Below, one piece after another: positions 20,401 through 27,430 of a stretch of DNA of 64,000 nt. Positions within the stretch are counted from its first letter, which is position 1. Every line of letters starts with the position of its first letter. Source of the stretch: Sandaracinaceae bacterium (GTDB lineage Bacteria; Myxococcota_A; Polyangia; Polyangiales; Sandaracinaceae); NCBI GenBank assembly GCA_040218145.1, contig JAVJQK010000104.1, forward strand, positions 1 through 64,000. Direction: 5' to 3'. The position numbers were made by a program, and so were the translations under genes. The notes under the pieces were generated by a model, which was not told the DNA's origin, did no database searches, and was given only the letters and a program-made list of their open reading frames with translations.

Positions 20401-20748
20401 CTGGGCGATCTCGCGGAATGTCAGCGCACGGCAGAGCTCGAGCTGCGACAAGCACACTGCCCTGCCGCAGCCATCTGGAGGCGGCGAGTCGCACGGATTC
20501 GATGCCGGGGGAGGAGAGATCTCCGCGTCGAGCATCGCCTTGCAGTGCGTCTCAATGTAGCCGCCGACCTGATCGACCGAGACCTGCGAGCGCGCTCCCG
20601 ATGAATCCACTACCACGATGTTCATTCGAGAGAGCCGCCGTTCGGAGGCGTCCTCGTCCTCGAGCAAGCTGGCGCTCGGGAGCGAACAGGAAGCCGCAAA
20701 GGCGCAGAGTGCCATGCAGGTCGCAGAGTACATCCGCTCGGTCGTCAT
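14392..20748 (-). CDS. 2118-residue lipoprotein with a long helical region
   Basis: The N-terminus has a lipobox (AFAASC, Cys21). No single family covers the protein. Residues 25-1340 hold many Cys and repeated domains that I do not recognise. Residues about 1355-1585 are strongly helical and heptad-like, interrupted near 1437-1460 by the hydrophobic stretch VTTGVGVVLCGILGAIRV. Residues about 1733-1873 look like a jelly-roll carbohydrate-binding module (VYLAPGTYRLSWYQKASGGY). A final domain (about 1940-2118) contains YRTGDIAVNVVGTGTRRC. It is the third gene of a minus-strand operon, 30 nt after the FGE-domain gene. GC is clearly lower than in neighbours, especially around 16.2-16.5 kb, suggesting a different origin. 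A pore-forming or toxin-carrier role is possible from the helical/hydrophobic layout but unproven. Confidence 0.8.
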   Translation of the reverse strand: MTTERMYSATCMALCAFAASCSLPSASLLEDEDASERRLSRMNIVVVDSSGARSQVSVDQVGGYIETHCKAMLDAEISPPPASNPCDSPPPDGCGRAVCLSQLELCRALTFREIAQAEAQVTLVNSSRDAAYALPSQDAESRVASEQAAQVAAARAVFWAGDGLLSSCGEGVDPVDSPFGPPLAKLSNPNDLLASTLAEALHVGELAAEAGAQGALGVADRDRTGISDLGRAARLSWFDDNLSRLVAAQSHAGGVVYGAVAAPTWTFVAGDYEDDPSLPYRTASSGATTLEAEGIGAQPPCRNNCEVALGALRRSGVPLTDIMNPTVDLDDLASTAVTRTEARRGIELFAGTDASSFADGLGVSTTALRRAREWMRHEAIIFARPTGILTGDLPAPPMADGTPQTVSGYDSTTMTPPRPPPPMHYITGARAATLWHESQTFSGPDSPTLPILRPERAYLFGYVNAVAAEAMSREDNHLSPTGDPEEAGAVRRTLATIATMARARKAVDAEVCVDGSNLRVRLFGTDLAPTMDGQEYLLLTGLDQLRCAVDGSLGGQACTVSGQAPLVGYQTVSGARTSRRRAVQWSTPLPVGTSPATLYVVRTRGGFQGPGAYEAIAGIPATGLAGNAGKCTTVPYDYLSVAAAGHDLEIAEDAAPGHACSGLPDRLPLEDEIIDDGDLYEDSWQHHLRVAASTAAHADDLGQRLITSGLQMDEQAQLAVDELQTLCGVHVNLDGLIGADGSLQDLIHPTGCNEPLADFTCADGYECMGTQCVAQDLLGAPGTSQREALEECLGVGDAGAIVEAVALGRDTLCAWRPVNEPHRLCAYSQEPCPRIKQAGTECQPPADWDAMLHGAVEVVQITNAQLAGMGEPTDIGEVLGIVGSVAPGGSPPPGATVPPVQSIESMCDAVNAARTSGRNHEEGSAYWDRLRGENEHSHFWNFANIQYWAGRIGWTGEPGDFSYFTLDGSRLRNSNGTILGGTGTLSGGPETTTWPCGGAYAPSETEGLTDIRANCDDPTNGPLYRARLNWRMARAATTLASLAAVGMDNIRYPTFYDAWDRGNMAEIRGTTDAGDYRRAPYLPVDGQTSGDVWGPIGLAEGTVLWHAPNGFRVESREGACPGWPVLCANTTMPLSFLNFGTKFNGDDYVRAEYIGSTLWQGLGSMPVDTSAGGSYGFFDLIPVGVRTEGRPRSLFWNALSRRSDSWDTVYVVHGREYDQARFREMSQVFSPPVWEAVGDSRSHLNLLAPFSVDHGSQEAEAGYGPYVTRRDLLDALELVCTVASFQPPPPGTSTDLGAEDQLPVVDSVDDIASVRRYAERLAIGFDALARAQIVQDVPSEVVDAVRIDDVGDATSDRSRDPDVPTGEYGRQMVSIRQQLRTMGTAPSDIAGALRQLSAELDIMRRNQQIFEREVQVHFLRFTVGILQDTYKCMQTNTGAQVTTGVGVVLCGILGAIRVLEGIITTLQVENLTADQLNRFEQFKLAVTGVFDVIESRRIDFLNAVDGLRSSLSTLSESRAQAQSQLARVVFASSDAGGRHYQTNTVMRRAYDINLQRYRSAHRAAVRSAAIARMSVEQRFGVDLDTETCAQLVDPPHTWASDVCNATGVNYGAIRDASVEIDEDSVRQMFIGDYVRRLEQYVESHRFDFPYSSGEDTMVMSMRDDVVRARGVCVDRSVNLVGVANDLTARQLPGEGTEGASRAAWDVRDCATAIAEDCVSVTRGRGPRWAVTGSTETAPVVGRIESQPPRGHTVTFAPRSAEPYVGDYQNGASLSQEVYLAPGTYRLSWYQKASGGYVPTVDLRVDAASPSSTTVHDVTPRPLSDGWTRHMRFVTVTSAQADAPMLVGVFSAIVPSNELHSIDVAGIQLEDATYLDIDTASPGVADHPALFEATLAPGLARFEDCEIGTPREFQGGWTRGCVQLCSGGFSERCREGEEPAEMCYREVVFSLDEGQLLGRGSQFGGGFAFGNYNYRTGDIAVNVVGTGTRRCGDSESCYSTASVPFSLIHMPPGDVAGSPGAYSVRTHDGSLHPVRLFEGRVESGRALAAERYLTNPLSSSDRGLLADYMRREFRGRPMTGTYRLMLWETGALAFENVEDVQVLWNYRYFTRTGEPYVCE

Positions 20749-20778
20749 CTCGTTCCTTCTCCATTGCCAGCGTCTGGC

Positions 20779-22053
20779 TCATTCGACTTCGCGTACGCAC
20801 CGCACACCGAGAGCGGTGTAGCTGTCGAGCGGGCCGTTGCGCCGCGCTAGCGGGTACATTCGCGAAGTAATGTTGCCCCGCGCCACGCGCTGAGGCAGAT
20901 GTGTGTCGGCAGGGCCGCAGAGTGGGTCGCTGAGGTTTGCTCGGTACCAACTCTCGTCGCAGTTCGAGAGGTCGGCCGTCCACTCACGCGTGGCAGTTCC
21001 CTGAAGGAAAGTCCCAAAGTAGGACTCGGTGCCAGGCAGGGCGTCGAAGTCGAACTCGACCATGTCCGTCCCGTCGTACTCCGGAGGCCGCGTCCAACCG
21101 CAGGACATCGTGTACGGGACTCGCGCGCAGTCCCAGGTGTCGCCCCAGAGGAACTCGTTCGTCCTCGGAGACGGCCCGCGGGCGGCTTTCATCCACTCCG
21201 CCTCGGTGGGCAGACGTCGCCCGTCCCATGCGCAGAAGGCATTGGCGCGGGCGAAGTCGATACCTTGCGCGGGCCGGTCGAGGAGTGTGTGGTCGGGGTT
21301 TCGGGTCATCGCGTCGGGGGCCGCACACGCTCCGGCCGCGACGCACTGATCGTAGCGGCGGTAGGTCACGGGATAGGCGTCGATGTAGAACGCCGAGATG
21401 TAGACCTCGAGGGGCTCTATCGAGTTGGAGGCGGTCGGTGAACCACGAATGAAGTTGCCAGCCGGGACGCACACCTCACGCTCCCATTCCGGCGAAGTAC
21501 GCAGGGGAATGGAGCCGCCACACGGGTCGACACAGTCTCCAGCAGGCTGCCACTGGCACGCGTCGTCGCAGGTCTCCGGTCGCTCGGCCCCCTCCGCGCA
21601 CGACTCCTCGCTGACACGCTCTGACAGCGGTTCACAGACTCCTGCCGGGCGCGTCTCCTCCCAGTCGCTCCAGGCGCAGCCGTCGAGGCAGATGCGCTGC
21701 TCTTGCTGGCAGAGCGCGCCGTCGCGGGTCTCGACCTCGCCGACCTCGCACTCGCCTTGGCCGAGGCACTCGCTGGTGGCCATCCAGACGCCGGGGTCCT
21801 CGCAGGACTGGGACTCCATGCCGCAGAAGCCGCAGTCCGCCGTGCGACGCTCGCCGGTCTCGCACTCGGGGGCGAGGCCGGAGTCGGGCGGCGGGACCTC
21901 GGAGTCGAGCACGGGGGGTTCCGCGTCGCGCGGGACGTCGGTGCCGGCGTCGTCGGGCTCGGCGGGGCCGGAGCAGCCGAGGGCGAGCATGAGAGTTGCG
22001 ATCACGGAGATCGCGCCAGGTACACGATGCTTGTGGGTGGGGAGCTTGTTCAT
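20779..22053 (-). CDS. Lipoprotein with FGE-sulfatase (SUMF1-type) domain
   Basis: 424 residues. The ATG at 22053 overlaps the preceding stop as ATGA, which fixes the start and implies translational coupling; a frame 10 codons longer exists but ignores this. The signal peptide ends in a lipobox (LMLALGC). Residues about 40-185 are a Cys-rich linker with paired Cys motifs. Residues about 190-424 are an FGE-sulfatase/SUMF1-like domain: VCVPAGNFIRGS, PVTYRRYDQCVAAGAC, GRRLPTEAEWMKAARG, and a terminal YTALGVRCVRE. In bacteria this fold is often non-catalytic and used for ligand binding, so sulfatase activation should not be assumed. It sits between the metalloprotease and the giant lipoprotein in one operon. 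Confidence 0.85.
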   Translation of the reverse strand: MNKLPTHKHRVPGAISVIATLMLALGCSGPAEPDDAGTDVPRDAEPPVLDSEVPPPDSGLAPECETGERRTADCGFCGMESQSCEDPGVWMATSECLGQGECEVGEVETRDGALCQQEQRICLDGCAWSDWEETRPAGVCEPLSERVSEESCAEGAERPETCDDACQWQPAGDCVDPCGGSIPLRTSPEWEREVCVPAGNFIRGSPTASNSIEPLEVYISAFYIDAYPVTYRRYDQCVAAGACAAPDAMTRNPDHTLLDRPAQGIDFARANAFCAWDGRRLPTEAEWMKAARGPSPRTNEFLWGDTWDCARVPYTMSCGWTRPPEYDGTDMVEFDFDALPGTESYFGTFLQGTATREWTADLSNCDESWYRANLSDPLCGPADTHLPQRVARGNITSRMYPLARRNGPLDSYTALGVRCVREVE

Positions 22054-23120
22054 GGGCGGCATCCTAGACGGCGGAAGACGCACAGCCCAGCCAGAGTGAG
22101 GAAGAGAGCGAATGGCGCGCTCGATGAGCCCCGGCCGAGAGTGACGCTGCAGCTAGCGGCGCTCCCGATGGGGCCGCACACGTGCAAGCTCTGGCCCTCG
22201 ACCGGGATGCACGCCGTGCCGCTCGGGCACTCCGCGCTGGCCTCGCACTGGCGCGTGCAGATGCCGCCTGCGGGCGAGCTCGAGTCGGCGATGCAGTAGG
22301 TGGTGAGGCAGTCCGAGCGCACGGCGCAAGCGGCGCCGAAGCTGCTGTCCGCCTGGCACGCGCCGTCGAGGCAGACCTCGCCCTCGAAGCACTCTGCGGT
22401 CTGGGTGCACTCGGCGGGCAGCGGAGCGCGCTCGGCGTAGAGGGCGCAGATGCCGTCTTGGTCATCGGCCGCGAGCGAGATGCCTCCGCCCTCGCCGTAG
22501 ATGGGGTGCATGACGATGCCGCGGTGGGCGTCGCTGCACTCGAGCGCGGGCTGGGAGGGCTCGCAGTTGTGGGCCAGGCCGAGCACGTGGCCCAGCTCGT
22601 GGACGAGCACGACGCGCACATCCCGCTCGCTCCGGCGGCGAGCCTCGCCGTGCGGCTTCCAGCTCATGGTGCCGTTCAGGTGGATGGTGGCGCTGACGAG
22701 GCGGGTGCCGCCCTCCGGGGCGCTCTGGAGCACGACGTCGGTGGTGGCGGCCGCGTCGGCGTCGAAGCCCGCCTCGGCCCAGGCGGGCTCGAAGCGCACG
22801 CGGACCTCGGGGACAGCGGCGCGATGGTCGACGACGAGCAGGTCGACGGCGAGCAGGTCGACGGCGAGCAGCGGGCCCCCGCAGGCGACGTGGTTCCAGA
22901 CCTCCGCCGCGTGCTCGAGCTCGACCGCCACCGTCTGCCGGAGCGGAGCCGCGAAGGAGGCCTCGTCCAGCGCGACGCGCGGGGTGGCCTCCCAGGCGAT
23001 GGGGTCCGCCGTGCCCTCGACGTCGGCGAGGGTTCGGTACGCCGCGGCGGGGCCCGCCCACAGAGTGAAGGCGGCCGCGAGGGCGCTGGACAGGACAAGA
23101 CGCGTGCGTGGAAGCGGCAC
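22050..23120 (-). CDS. Matrixin-like zinc metalloprotease with MYXO-CTERM-like tail
   Basis: 356 residues. The GTG start is followed by a clear signal peptide (LVLSSALAAAFTLWAGPAAA). The catalytic site is HELGHVLGLAH (His174, Glu175, His178, His184), the zinc signature of matrixins and related metzincins. A Cys-rich segment follows (about 225-300). The C-terminus has a hydrophobic stretch and RR ending (SAPFALFLTLAGLCVFRR), preceded by Ser-Cys, resembling a MYXO-CTERM sorting tail. A secreted or surface endopeptidase is likely, perhaps maturing an operon partner or digesting prey protein (inference). It is the first gene of the operon and its TGA overlaps the next ATG. The shared 22-bp element lies about 31 nt upstream. 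Confidence 0.85.
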   Translation of the reverse strand: MPLPRTRLVLSSALAAAFTLWAGPAAAYRTLADVEGTADPIAWEATPRVALDEASFAAPLRQTVAVELEHAAEVWNHVACGGPLLAVDLLAVDLLVVDHRAAVPEVRVRFEPAWAEAGFDADAAATTDVVLQSAPEGGTRLVSATIHLNGTMSWKPHGEARRRSERDVRVVLVHELGHVLGLAHNCEPSQPALECSDAHRGIVMHPIYGEGGGISLAADDQDGICALYAERAPLPAECTQTAECFEGEVCLDGACQADSSFGAACAVRSDCLTTYCIADSSSPAGGICTRQCEASAECPSGTACIPVEGQSLHVCGPIGSAASCSVTLGRGSSSAPFALFLTLAGLCVFRRLGCRP

Positions 23121-23151
23121 GACGCCACCCTGCCGTGGGGCGGTGGCCCGA

Positions 23152-23173
23152 GTAACTCCAGGAAACTACAGCA
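23152..23173 (-). promoter_or_regulatory. 22-bp shared upstream element, copy 2
   Basis: Identical at 22 of 22 positions to 12693-12714, with partial agreement extending several bases further (AGCAxGGCxC on the plus strand). It is about 31 nt from the metalloprotease start. The different spacing of the two copies to their start codons suggests different leader lengths if it is a promoter. Confidence 0.55.
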
Positions 23174-23368
23174 AGGCTCATTCGATCGAGGCCGAGCGGG
23201 TGGGGATCCCGCTGGGAGCGGCCTCAGGGCTGGTATGCGCGAGCCGCTGTGCCCGGGTTTTCAGCCGACGAGGGGACTCAGGTTTTCCTCGGTCACAGAT
23301 CGGAGCTCGCGGTCGGCGGGGCTCATCTGAGGTTAACCCTGGGCGAAGCGCGCGGGGCGCGGTCGGCT

Positions 23369-24187
23369 TCAGAGCAGCCGCGACCACAGGGGATGCGTGA
23401 GCCGCGCCGTCAGGAAGACCGCCGAGGCTCGCAGCTTCTTCTTGCCCCACAGGAACCGAAGCTGCCCCTCCAGGAAGGCGGGGCTCAGGAACGCGTCCGC
23501 GAGCTGACGGGACTCCTCGGCGTTGACGCGCTCGAGCTCCTCGCGGGTGGCGTCGCCGCGGTAGGTTCGCTCGGCGCCGTCCTCGACCCAGCCTCGGGCG
23601 ATGCGCTGGGCTTCGGCCATGAGCTCTTCGTGCGGGACGACCCACTGGACGAGGCCGATCTCGAGGGCCTCGGCGGCGGTCGGCTTCCACGCCTCGGGGC
23701 CGAGCATGCGCGCTGCGGCTTCGGCTCCCAGAAGGCGCGGGAACATGACGCTCGAGCAGCCCTCGGGCGTGATGCCGAGGGTCGCGAACGGGGTGGAGAA
23801 GGTGGCGCGCTCGGACGCGATGATGGCGTCGCAGAGGGTCGCGGAGGTCACGCACGCGCCGATGGCGGGGCCGTTGGCGGCGATGAGGATCGGCTTGGGG
23901 AAGCGGATGAAGGTCTCGAAGAGCGCCTGGTTGTGCTCGACGATGAAGGCGTGGAGCTTCGCGGGGTGCATCGGGCGGATGGTCGCGCCCAGGTTCACGC
24001 CCGCGCAGTAGTAGGGGTCGGCGCCGGTCAGGATCACGGCGCGCGTGGCGTCGTCTTCGCCCGCCTGCTTCAGCGCGTCCGTGACGGCGGCGAGCATCTT
24101 CTGCGTCCAGCCGTTGAGCTTGGACGGGTTGTTCATGGTCAGCGTGGTGACCCCGTCGGTGGTCTCCCGCAGCACGAGCTTCGTCAT
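23369..24187 (-). CDS. Enoyl-CoA hydratase/isomerase family protein
   Basis: 272 residues, usual crotonase length. Crotonase-fold landmarks are present: TMNNPSKLNGWTQKML at the N-terminus, the first oxyanion-hole segment DPYYCAGVNLGAT, and the second NGPAIGACVTSATLCDAI, followed by FSTPFATLGITPEGCSSVMF. The pattern NxPxxxNxW plus CAGxxL resembles delta3,delta2-enoyl-CoA isomerase/PECI-like members as much as hydratases, so the exact reaction (hydration or double-bond shift in fatty-acid oxidation) is open. Cytoplasmic. It stands alone on the minus strand, and its neighbours do not indicate a beta-oxidation operon. Confidence 0.9.
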   Translation of the reverse strand: MTKLVLRETTDGVTTLTMNNPSKLNGWTQKMLAAVTDALKQAGEDDATRAVILTGADPYYCAGVNLGATIRPMHPAKLHAFIVEHNQALFETFIRFPKPILIAANGPAIGACVTSATLCDAIIASERATFSTPFATLGITPEGCSSVMFPRLLGAEAAARMLGPEAWKPTAAEALEIGLVQWVVPHEELMAEAQRIARGWVEDGAERTYRGDATREELERVNAEESRQLADAFLSPAFLEGQLRFLWGKKKLRASAVFLTARLTHPLWSRLL

Positions 24188-24239
24188 CCGGGAAGCCTAG
24201 CTCGCTCGCCGACGTGTGCCCGCCGAGCGCCACGCCCTC

Positions 24240-24971
24240 TCAGAGCTCGAAGCAGAACACGTGGAACATGTCGTCGCAGCTCAGCGTGCCGCCGTCCGTC
24301 CAGTCGTCCGTGCCCAGGGTGCCGCCCACGGTCGCGACGAAGGCCGCGCCGTTCTCCGTCCAGCCCTCGCAGGTGTCGTCGGCGGCGGTTCCCCCCAGCA
24401 GGGTGCCGGTCCAGACGATGCCGTCGACGACCGTCGAGCCATCCTCCGCGATGTTGATCGGGACCGACGGCACGGTGCCGAGCTGGGCCCGGTTCGCGAA
24501 CGCCTGCTCGCCGGTCACGAGCTCCCACGGGCCGTCCGAGGAGATCTCGTCGAGGGCGTCCCGGGTCCCGGTAGAGCTGCGGAAGGACAGCCACGGCACC
24601 CACGTCCCGCCGAGCCCCGCTGCGTCCGCCGCGTTCTGGCACGCGGTGGGCGCGGCGGTGGCGCGGTACCGCAGACGGCTGACGAACACACGCAGCGGAC
24701 CCGGCGGACCCGCGTCCAGTCCTCCGTCGGCGTCCACGCCGGCGTCGTCGCCGGGTCCCGCATCACCGGGCGGCGTGCCCGCGTCCTCGTCGGCCTCACA
24801 CATGCAGGCCCCGAAGGCTCCGCTCGAGTCGCAGACCTGCGCGCCGGTGCGTCCGTCGGTGCACGTGCAGGCCGCGCTGACTCCGGGCGTGCAGCCAGCC
24901 GTGGGGGCCTCGTCACAGGCGGTCACCAGCAGCGCGAGGCACACCGCGACGCGGTGAAGGTGAATGGGCAT
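24240..24971 (-). CDS. DUF1554-like lipoprotein
   Basis: 243 residues from the ATG at 24971, chosen because it begins a proper signal peptide with lipobox (CLALLVTAC); an upstream extension is Arg-rich. Residues 25-95 are Cys-rich, then a Gly/Asp/Ala-rich linker. Residues about 95-243 match the DUF1554 pattern (C-type-lectin-like): VFVSRLRYRATAAPTACQNA, ADAAGLGGTWVPWLS, VDGIVWTGTLLGG, CEGWTENG and a final VFCFEL. Probably an exposed outer-membrane lipoprotein of unknown ligand. It is divergent from the Rpn-family gene. Confidence 0.75.
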   Translation of the reverse strand: MPIHLHRVAVCLALLVTACDEAPTAGCTPGVSAACTCTDGRTGAQVCDSSGAFGACMCEADEDAGTPPGDAGPGDDAGVDADGGLDAGPPGPLRVFVSRLRYRATAAPTACQNAADAAGLGGTWVPWLSFRSSTGTRDALDEISSDGPWELVTGEQAFANRAQLGTVPSVPINIAEDGSTVVDGIVWTGTLLGGTAADDTCEGWTENGAAFVATVGGTLGTDDWTDGGTLSCDDMFHVFCFEL

Positions 24972-25111
24972 CCGTTCTTGGTCGCACGAGTCTCCACGCC
25001 CGCGCAAGCACCGCGGGGTGCGCGAGAGCGCTGGCCGGAGCCACTCCACAGGGAGGCACGCCAGCTCGGGGGCAGGTCGACCTCGACTGTGTGGCGTGCG
25101 ATCCTCGACCG

Positions 25112-26110
25112 ATGAGCGACGAGGCGACGCACCCCTCTCCCCACGATGCGCTGTTCAAGCGGGTCTTCGCCGACGTCGCGCGCGGAGGGGCGCTGCTCCG
25201 GGCCCTCCTTCCATCGGAGCTCGCCGCGGCGGTCGAATGGTCGACGCTCGAGCTTCGACCGGGCGAGAGCGTCGGCGCCGACCTCCGAGGGTTGGCGAGC
25301 GACCTCGTCTTCTCGGCGCGCGCCGACGGGCACGCGGTGCACTTCCATGTCCTGATGGAGCACCAGAGCACGGCGGACCCTCGCATGCCGTTCCGGATCA
25401 CCGAGTACGTGGTGCGACTCTGGCAAGGACAGAGCCAGCCGGTCGATGGTCGCCTGGAGCTGCCACTGATCGTGCCCATCGTCGTGTATCACGGCGCGCG
25501 GCCCTGGAAGGCACCGCTGGACGTGGGCGAAGCGATCATGATGAGCGAGGCGCTCGCGTCGAGCGCTGGGTCGCTCGTGCCGCGGCTGCGCTACCTGCTG
25601 GATGACCTGACGCAGCTGGACGCCGACGGGCTCCGCGCCCGCGGGTTGCCCGCCTTCGCCACGCTCGCCCTGTGGGCCCTGCGGAGCGCGTTCGATCGGG
25701 GCTTCATCTCGACCGCCGCCAACCTCTCCGGGCTGTTCGACGAGGTCGTCACGGCGGATGACGGTGGGCAGGCGCTGGCCAGCCTCTTCGGCTATCTTTT
25801 CATCATCAGCCGCCCGGACGAGGACCTCGTCTCGGAGGTCCTGGGCCACGTGAGCCCTCGGGTGCGGGAGGAAGTCATGGAGCTCGAGGAGATGCTCGCC
25901 GCCAAGAAGCTGGAGCAGGGACGCGCGGAGGGTCGCGCGGAGGGTCGCGCGCAGCGGGGCGCCGAGCTGGTGATGAAGCTGCTGCGGCTCAAGTTCGGCG
26001 CCATCGACGCGGGGACTGAAGAGCGCGTCCGCGCCGGCTCGGACGCCGACCTCGATCGCTGGGCCGAGCGCGTGCTGACCGCGCGCCAGCTCCAGGACGT
26101 GTTCGCGTAG
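25112..26110 (+). CDS. Rpn-family recombination-promoting nuclease / putative transposase
   Basis: 332 residues. It opens with the characteristic PHDALFKRVFADV, then the PD-(D/E)XK-like core: the acidic position in LASDLVFSARADG and the segment VHFHVLMEHQST. The family-typical VPIVVYHGARPWKAP follows. Near residue 275 there are short EGRA repeats, also typical of this family's C-terminus. The ATG at 25112 is preferred to GTG 25091. Rpn proteins are RecA-independent recombination-promoting endonucleases in the characterised E. coli cases. Cytoplasmic, no partner gene. It is not linked to any inverted repeat or target duplication that I can see. Confidence 0.85.
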   Translation: MSDEATHPSPHDALFKRVFADVARGGALLRALLPSELAAAVEWSTLELRPGESVGADLRGLASDLVFSARADGHAVHFHVLMEHQSTADPRMPFRITEYVVRLWQGQSQPVDGRLELPLIVPIVVYHGARPWKAPLDVGEAIMMSEALASSAGSLVPRLRYLLDDLTQLDADGLRARGLPAFATLALWALRSAFDRGFISTAANLSGLFDEVVTADDGGQALASLFGYLFIISRPDEDLVSEVLGHVSPRVREEVMELEEMLAAKKLEQGRAEGRAEGRAQRGAELVMKLLRLKFGAIDAGTEERVRAGSDADLDRWAERVLTARQLQDVFA

Positions 26111-26128
26111 CCTGGGACACGTGAGGGC

Positions 26129-26866
26129 GTGCGGATCTCCCTCCCCTGCCCCGCGTGCGGATATGGCTCGCGCTTCCTCGTGGTCGAGGGGAAGGTGCGG
26201 GCGCGGTGCGTGCGGTGCGGGGTGATGTTCGAGCCGCGGTGCGAGGCGTGCGGCGCGCGGCCGGGGAGCGAGGCGCTGACGGGGCTGGCGGACCCGGCGT
26301 GCGAGGGGTGCGGCGCGGGGCTGGCGCTCGTGGCGGGGCCGGTGGTCACGCCGTTCGATGACGCGGAGGAGGCGACGGCGGACGTGGGATGGGGCGCGCT
26401 GGCGCTCGATCTGCGGTACGAGGGCGCGCCGTATCGGGACGCGCGGCCGAGCGGGGTGTCGCTCCGGGCGCCGCGCGCGCGTGTGAGTCAGCGGGTGGGG
26501 GCGTGGGCGGTGCTGTCGACGCCCGCGATGGTGGCGGCGCCGCTCGGGCAGCTGCTGTTCGCGGGGATCTGGGCCGGGCTCGCCGGGCTGTTCGTCGCCA
26601 CGGTGTCGATGACGCGTGAGCTCGTGGTGACGCCGCACGAGATCCGGGCGACGCTGCACGGGGTCCGCTCGCGCACGACCACGCTCGAGGCGGGGCAGGT
26701 CCGCGAGGTGTGGTGGGCGGGGCGCGGCGGGGACTGCTCGACGTGGGCGCGCACGGACGGGGGGCCGGTGCTCCTGTTCGACGGGCTGACGCCCGCGCAG
26801 GCGCGCGCGCTCACGGCGCACGTCGGGGTGGTGATCGGTCTGGACGTGGACGACCGGCGCGAATAG
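26129..26866 (+). CDS. Zinc-ribbon membrane protein of unknown function
   Basis: 245 residues from a GTG. The N-terminus carries zinc-ribbon CxxC pairs (CPACG / CVRCG) and a second set (CEACG / CEGCG) within the first 70 residues. Residues about 125-160 contain one or two membrane segments (VLSTPAMVAAPLGQLLFAGI and WAGLAGLFVATVS). The C-terminal 85 residues look like a small beta-rich domain (ELVVTPHEIRATLHGVRSRT). I do not recognise a family. It begins 18 nt after the Rpn gene and is followed within 10 nt by the DUF218 gene, so the three may be co-transcribed. Confidence 0.6.
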   Translation: MRISLPCPACGYGSRFLVVEGKVRARCVRCGVMFEPRCEACGARPGSEALTGLADPACEGCGAGLALVAGPVVTPFDDAEEATADVGWGALALDLRYEGAPYRDARPSGVSLRAPRARVSQRVGAWAVLSTPAMVAAPLGQLLFAGIWAGLAGLFVATVSMTRELVVTPHEIRATLHGVRSRTTTLEAGQVREVWWAGRGGDCSTWARTDGGPVLLFDGLTPAQARALTAHVGVVIGLDVDDRRE

Positions 26867-26875
26867 AAGCGCGGG

Positions 26876-27430
26876 GTGTTCTTGACGCTCTCCGCGGCCT
26901 CGCTGGCCTATGTCGGCGCGGCGGCCTGGCTCGATCGCCGCGGGCGACGGCCGGTGCCGCCCGAGCCGTTCGACGCGATCGTGGTGCTCGGGTGCCGGGT
27001 GATGCCGGGCGGGCGGCCGAGCGGGTCGCTCGAGGCGCGCGCGGTGCGGGCGGCGGAGCTCTGGCTGGCGGGCGCGGCGCCGTGGCTGGTCACGACGGGC
27101 GGGGTCGGTGACAACGCGCCGAGCGAGGCGCGGGTGGCGGCGGACGTGGCCATCGCGCTCGGGGTGGACCCGGACGCGATCGTGCTCGAGGACCGCTCGA
27201 CGACGACGGAGGAAAACGCGCGAGAGGCGCGGGTGGCGCTGCGCGCGGAGGCCTCGCGGGTGCTGGTGGTCACGGACGGCTATCACACGTTCCGCGCCGA
27301 GCGCGTGTTCCGGCGGCACTTCGAGGAGGTGCACGCGGTGGGCACGGTGGCGCCGACGCGAGCGAGGGTGCGAGGCGCGCTGCGCGAGGTCACGGCGGTG
27401 GCCGCGTACTTCGCGCAGCGAAAGCTCTAG
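26876..27430 (+). CDS. YdcF/ElyC-like (DUF218) protein
   Basis: 184 residues from a GTG. It has a short N-terminal hydrophobic anchor (MFLTLSAASLAYVGAAAWL), then the DUF218 core: DAIVVLGCRVMPGGRPSGSL, AAPWLVTTGGVGDNAPSEA, the acidic turn VLEDRSTTTEENAREAR, and RVLVVTDGYHTFRAERVF. Family members act in envelope metabolism in a few studied cases (ElyC); most are uncharacterised. Probably membrane-anchored. Its TAG stop lies inside the palindrome CTAG, which also supplies the stop of the converging gene. Confidence 0.85.
   Translation: MFLTLSAASLAYVGAAAWLDRRGRRPVPPEPFDAIVVLGCRVMPGGRPSGSLEARAVRAAELWLAGAAPWLVTTGGVGDNAPSEARVAADVAIALGVDPDAIVLEDRSTTTEENAREARVALRAEASRVLVVTDGYHTFRAERVFRRHFEEVHAVGTVAPTRARVRGALREVTAVAAYFAQRKL

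Noticed and set aside
25112..26110. Active transposable element around the Rpn-family gene
   Set aside because: No terminal inverted repeats or target duplication are visible.
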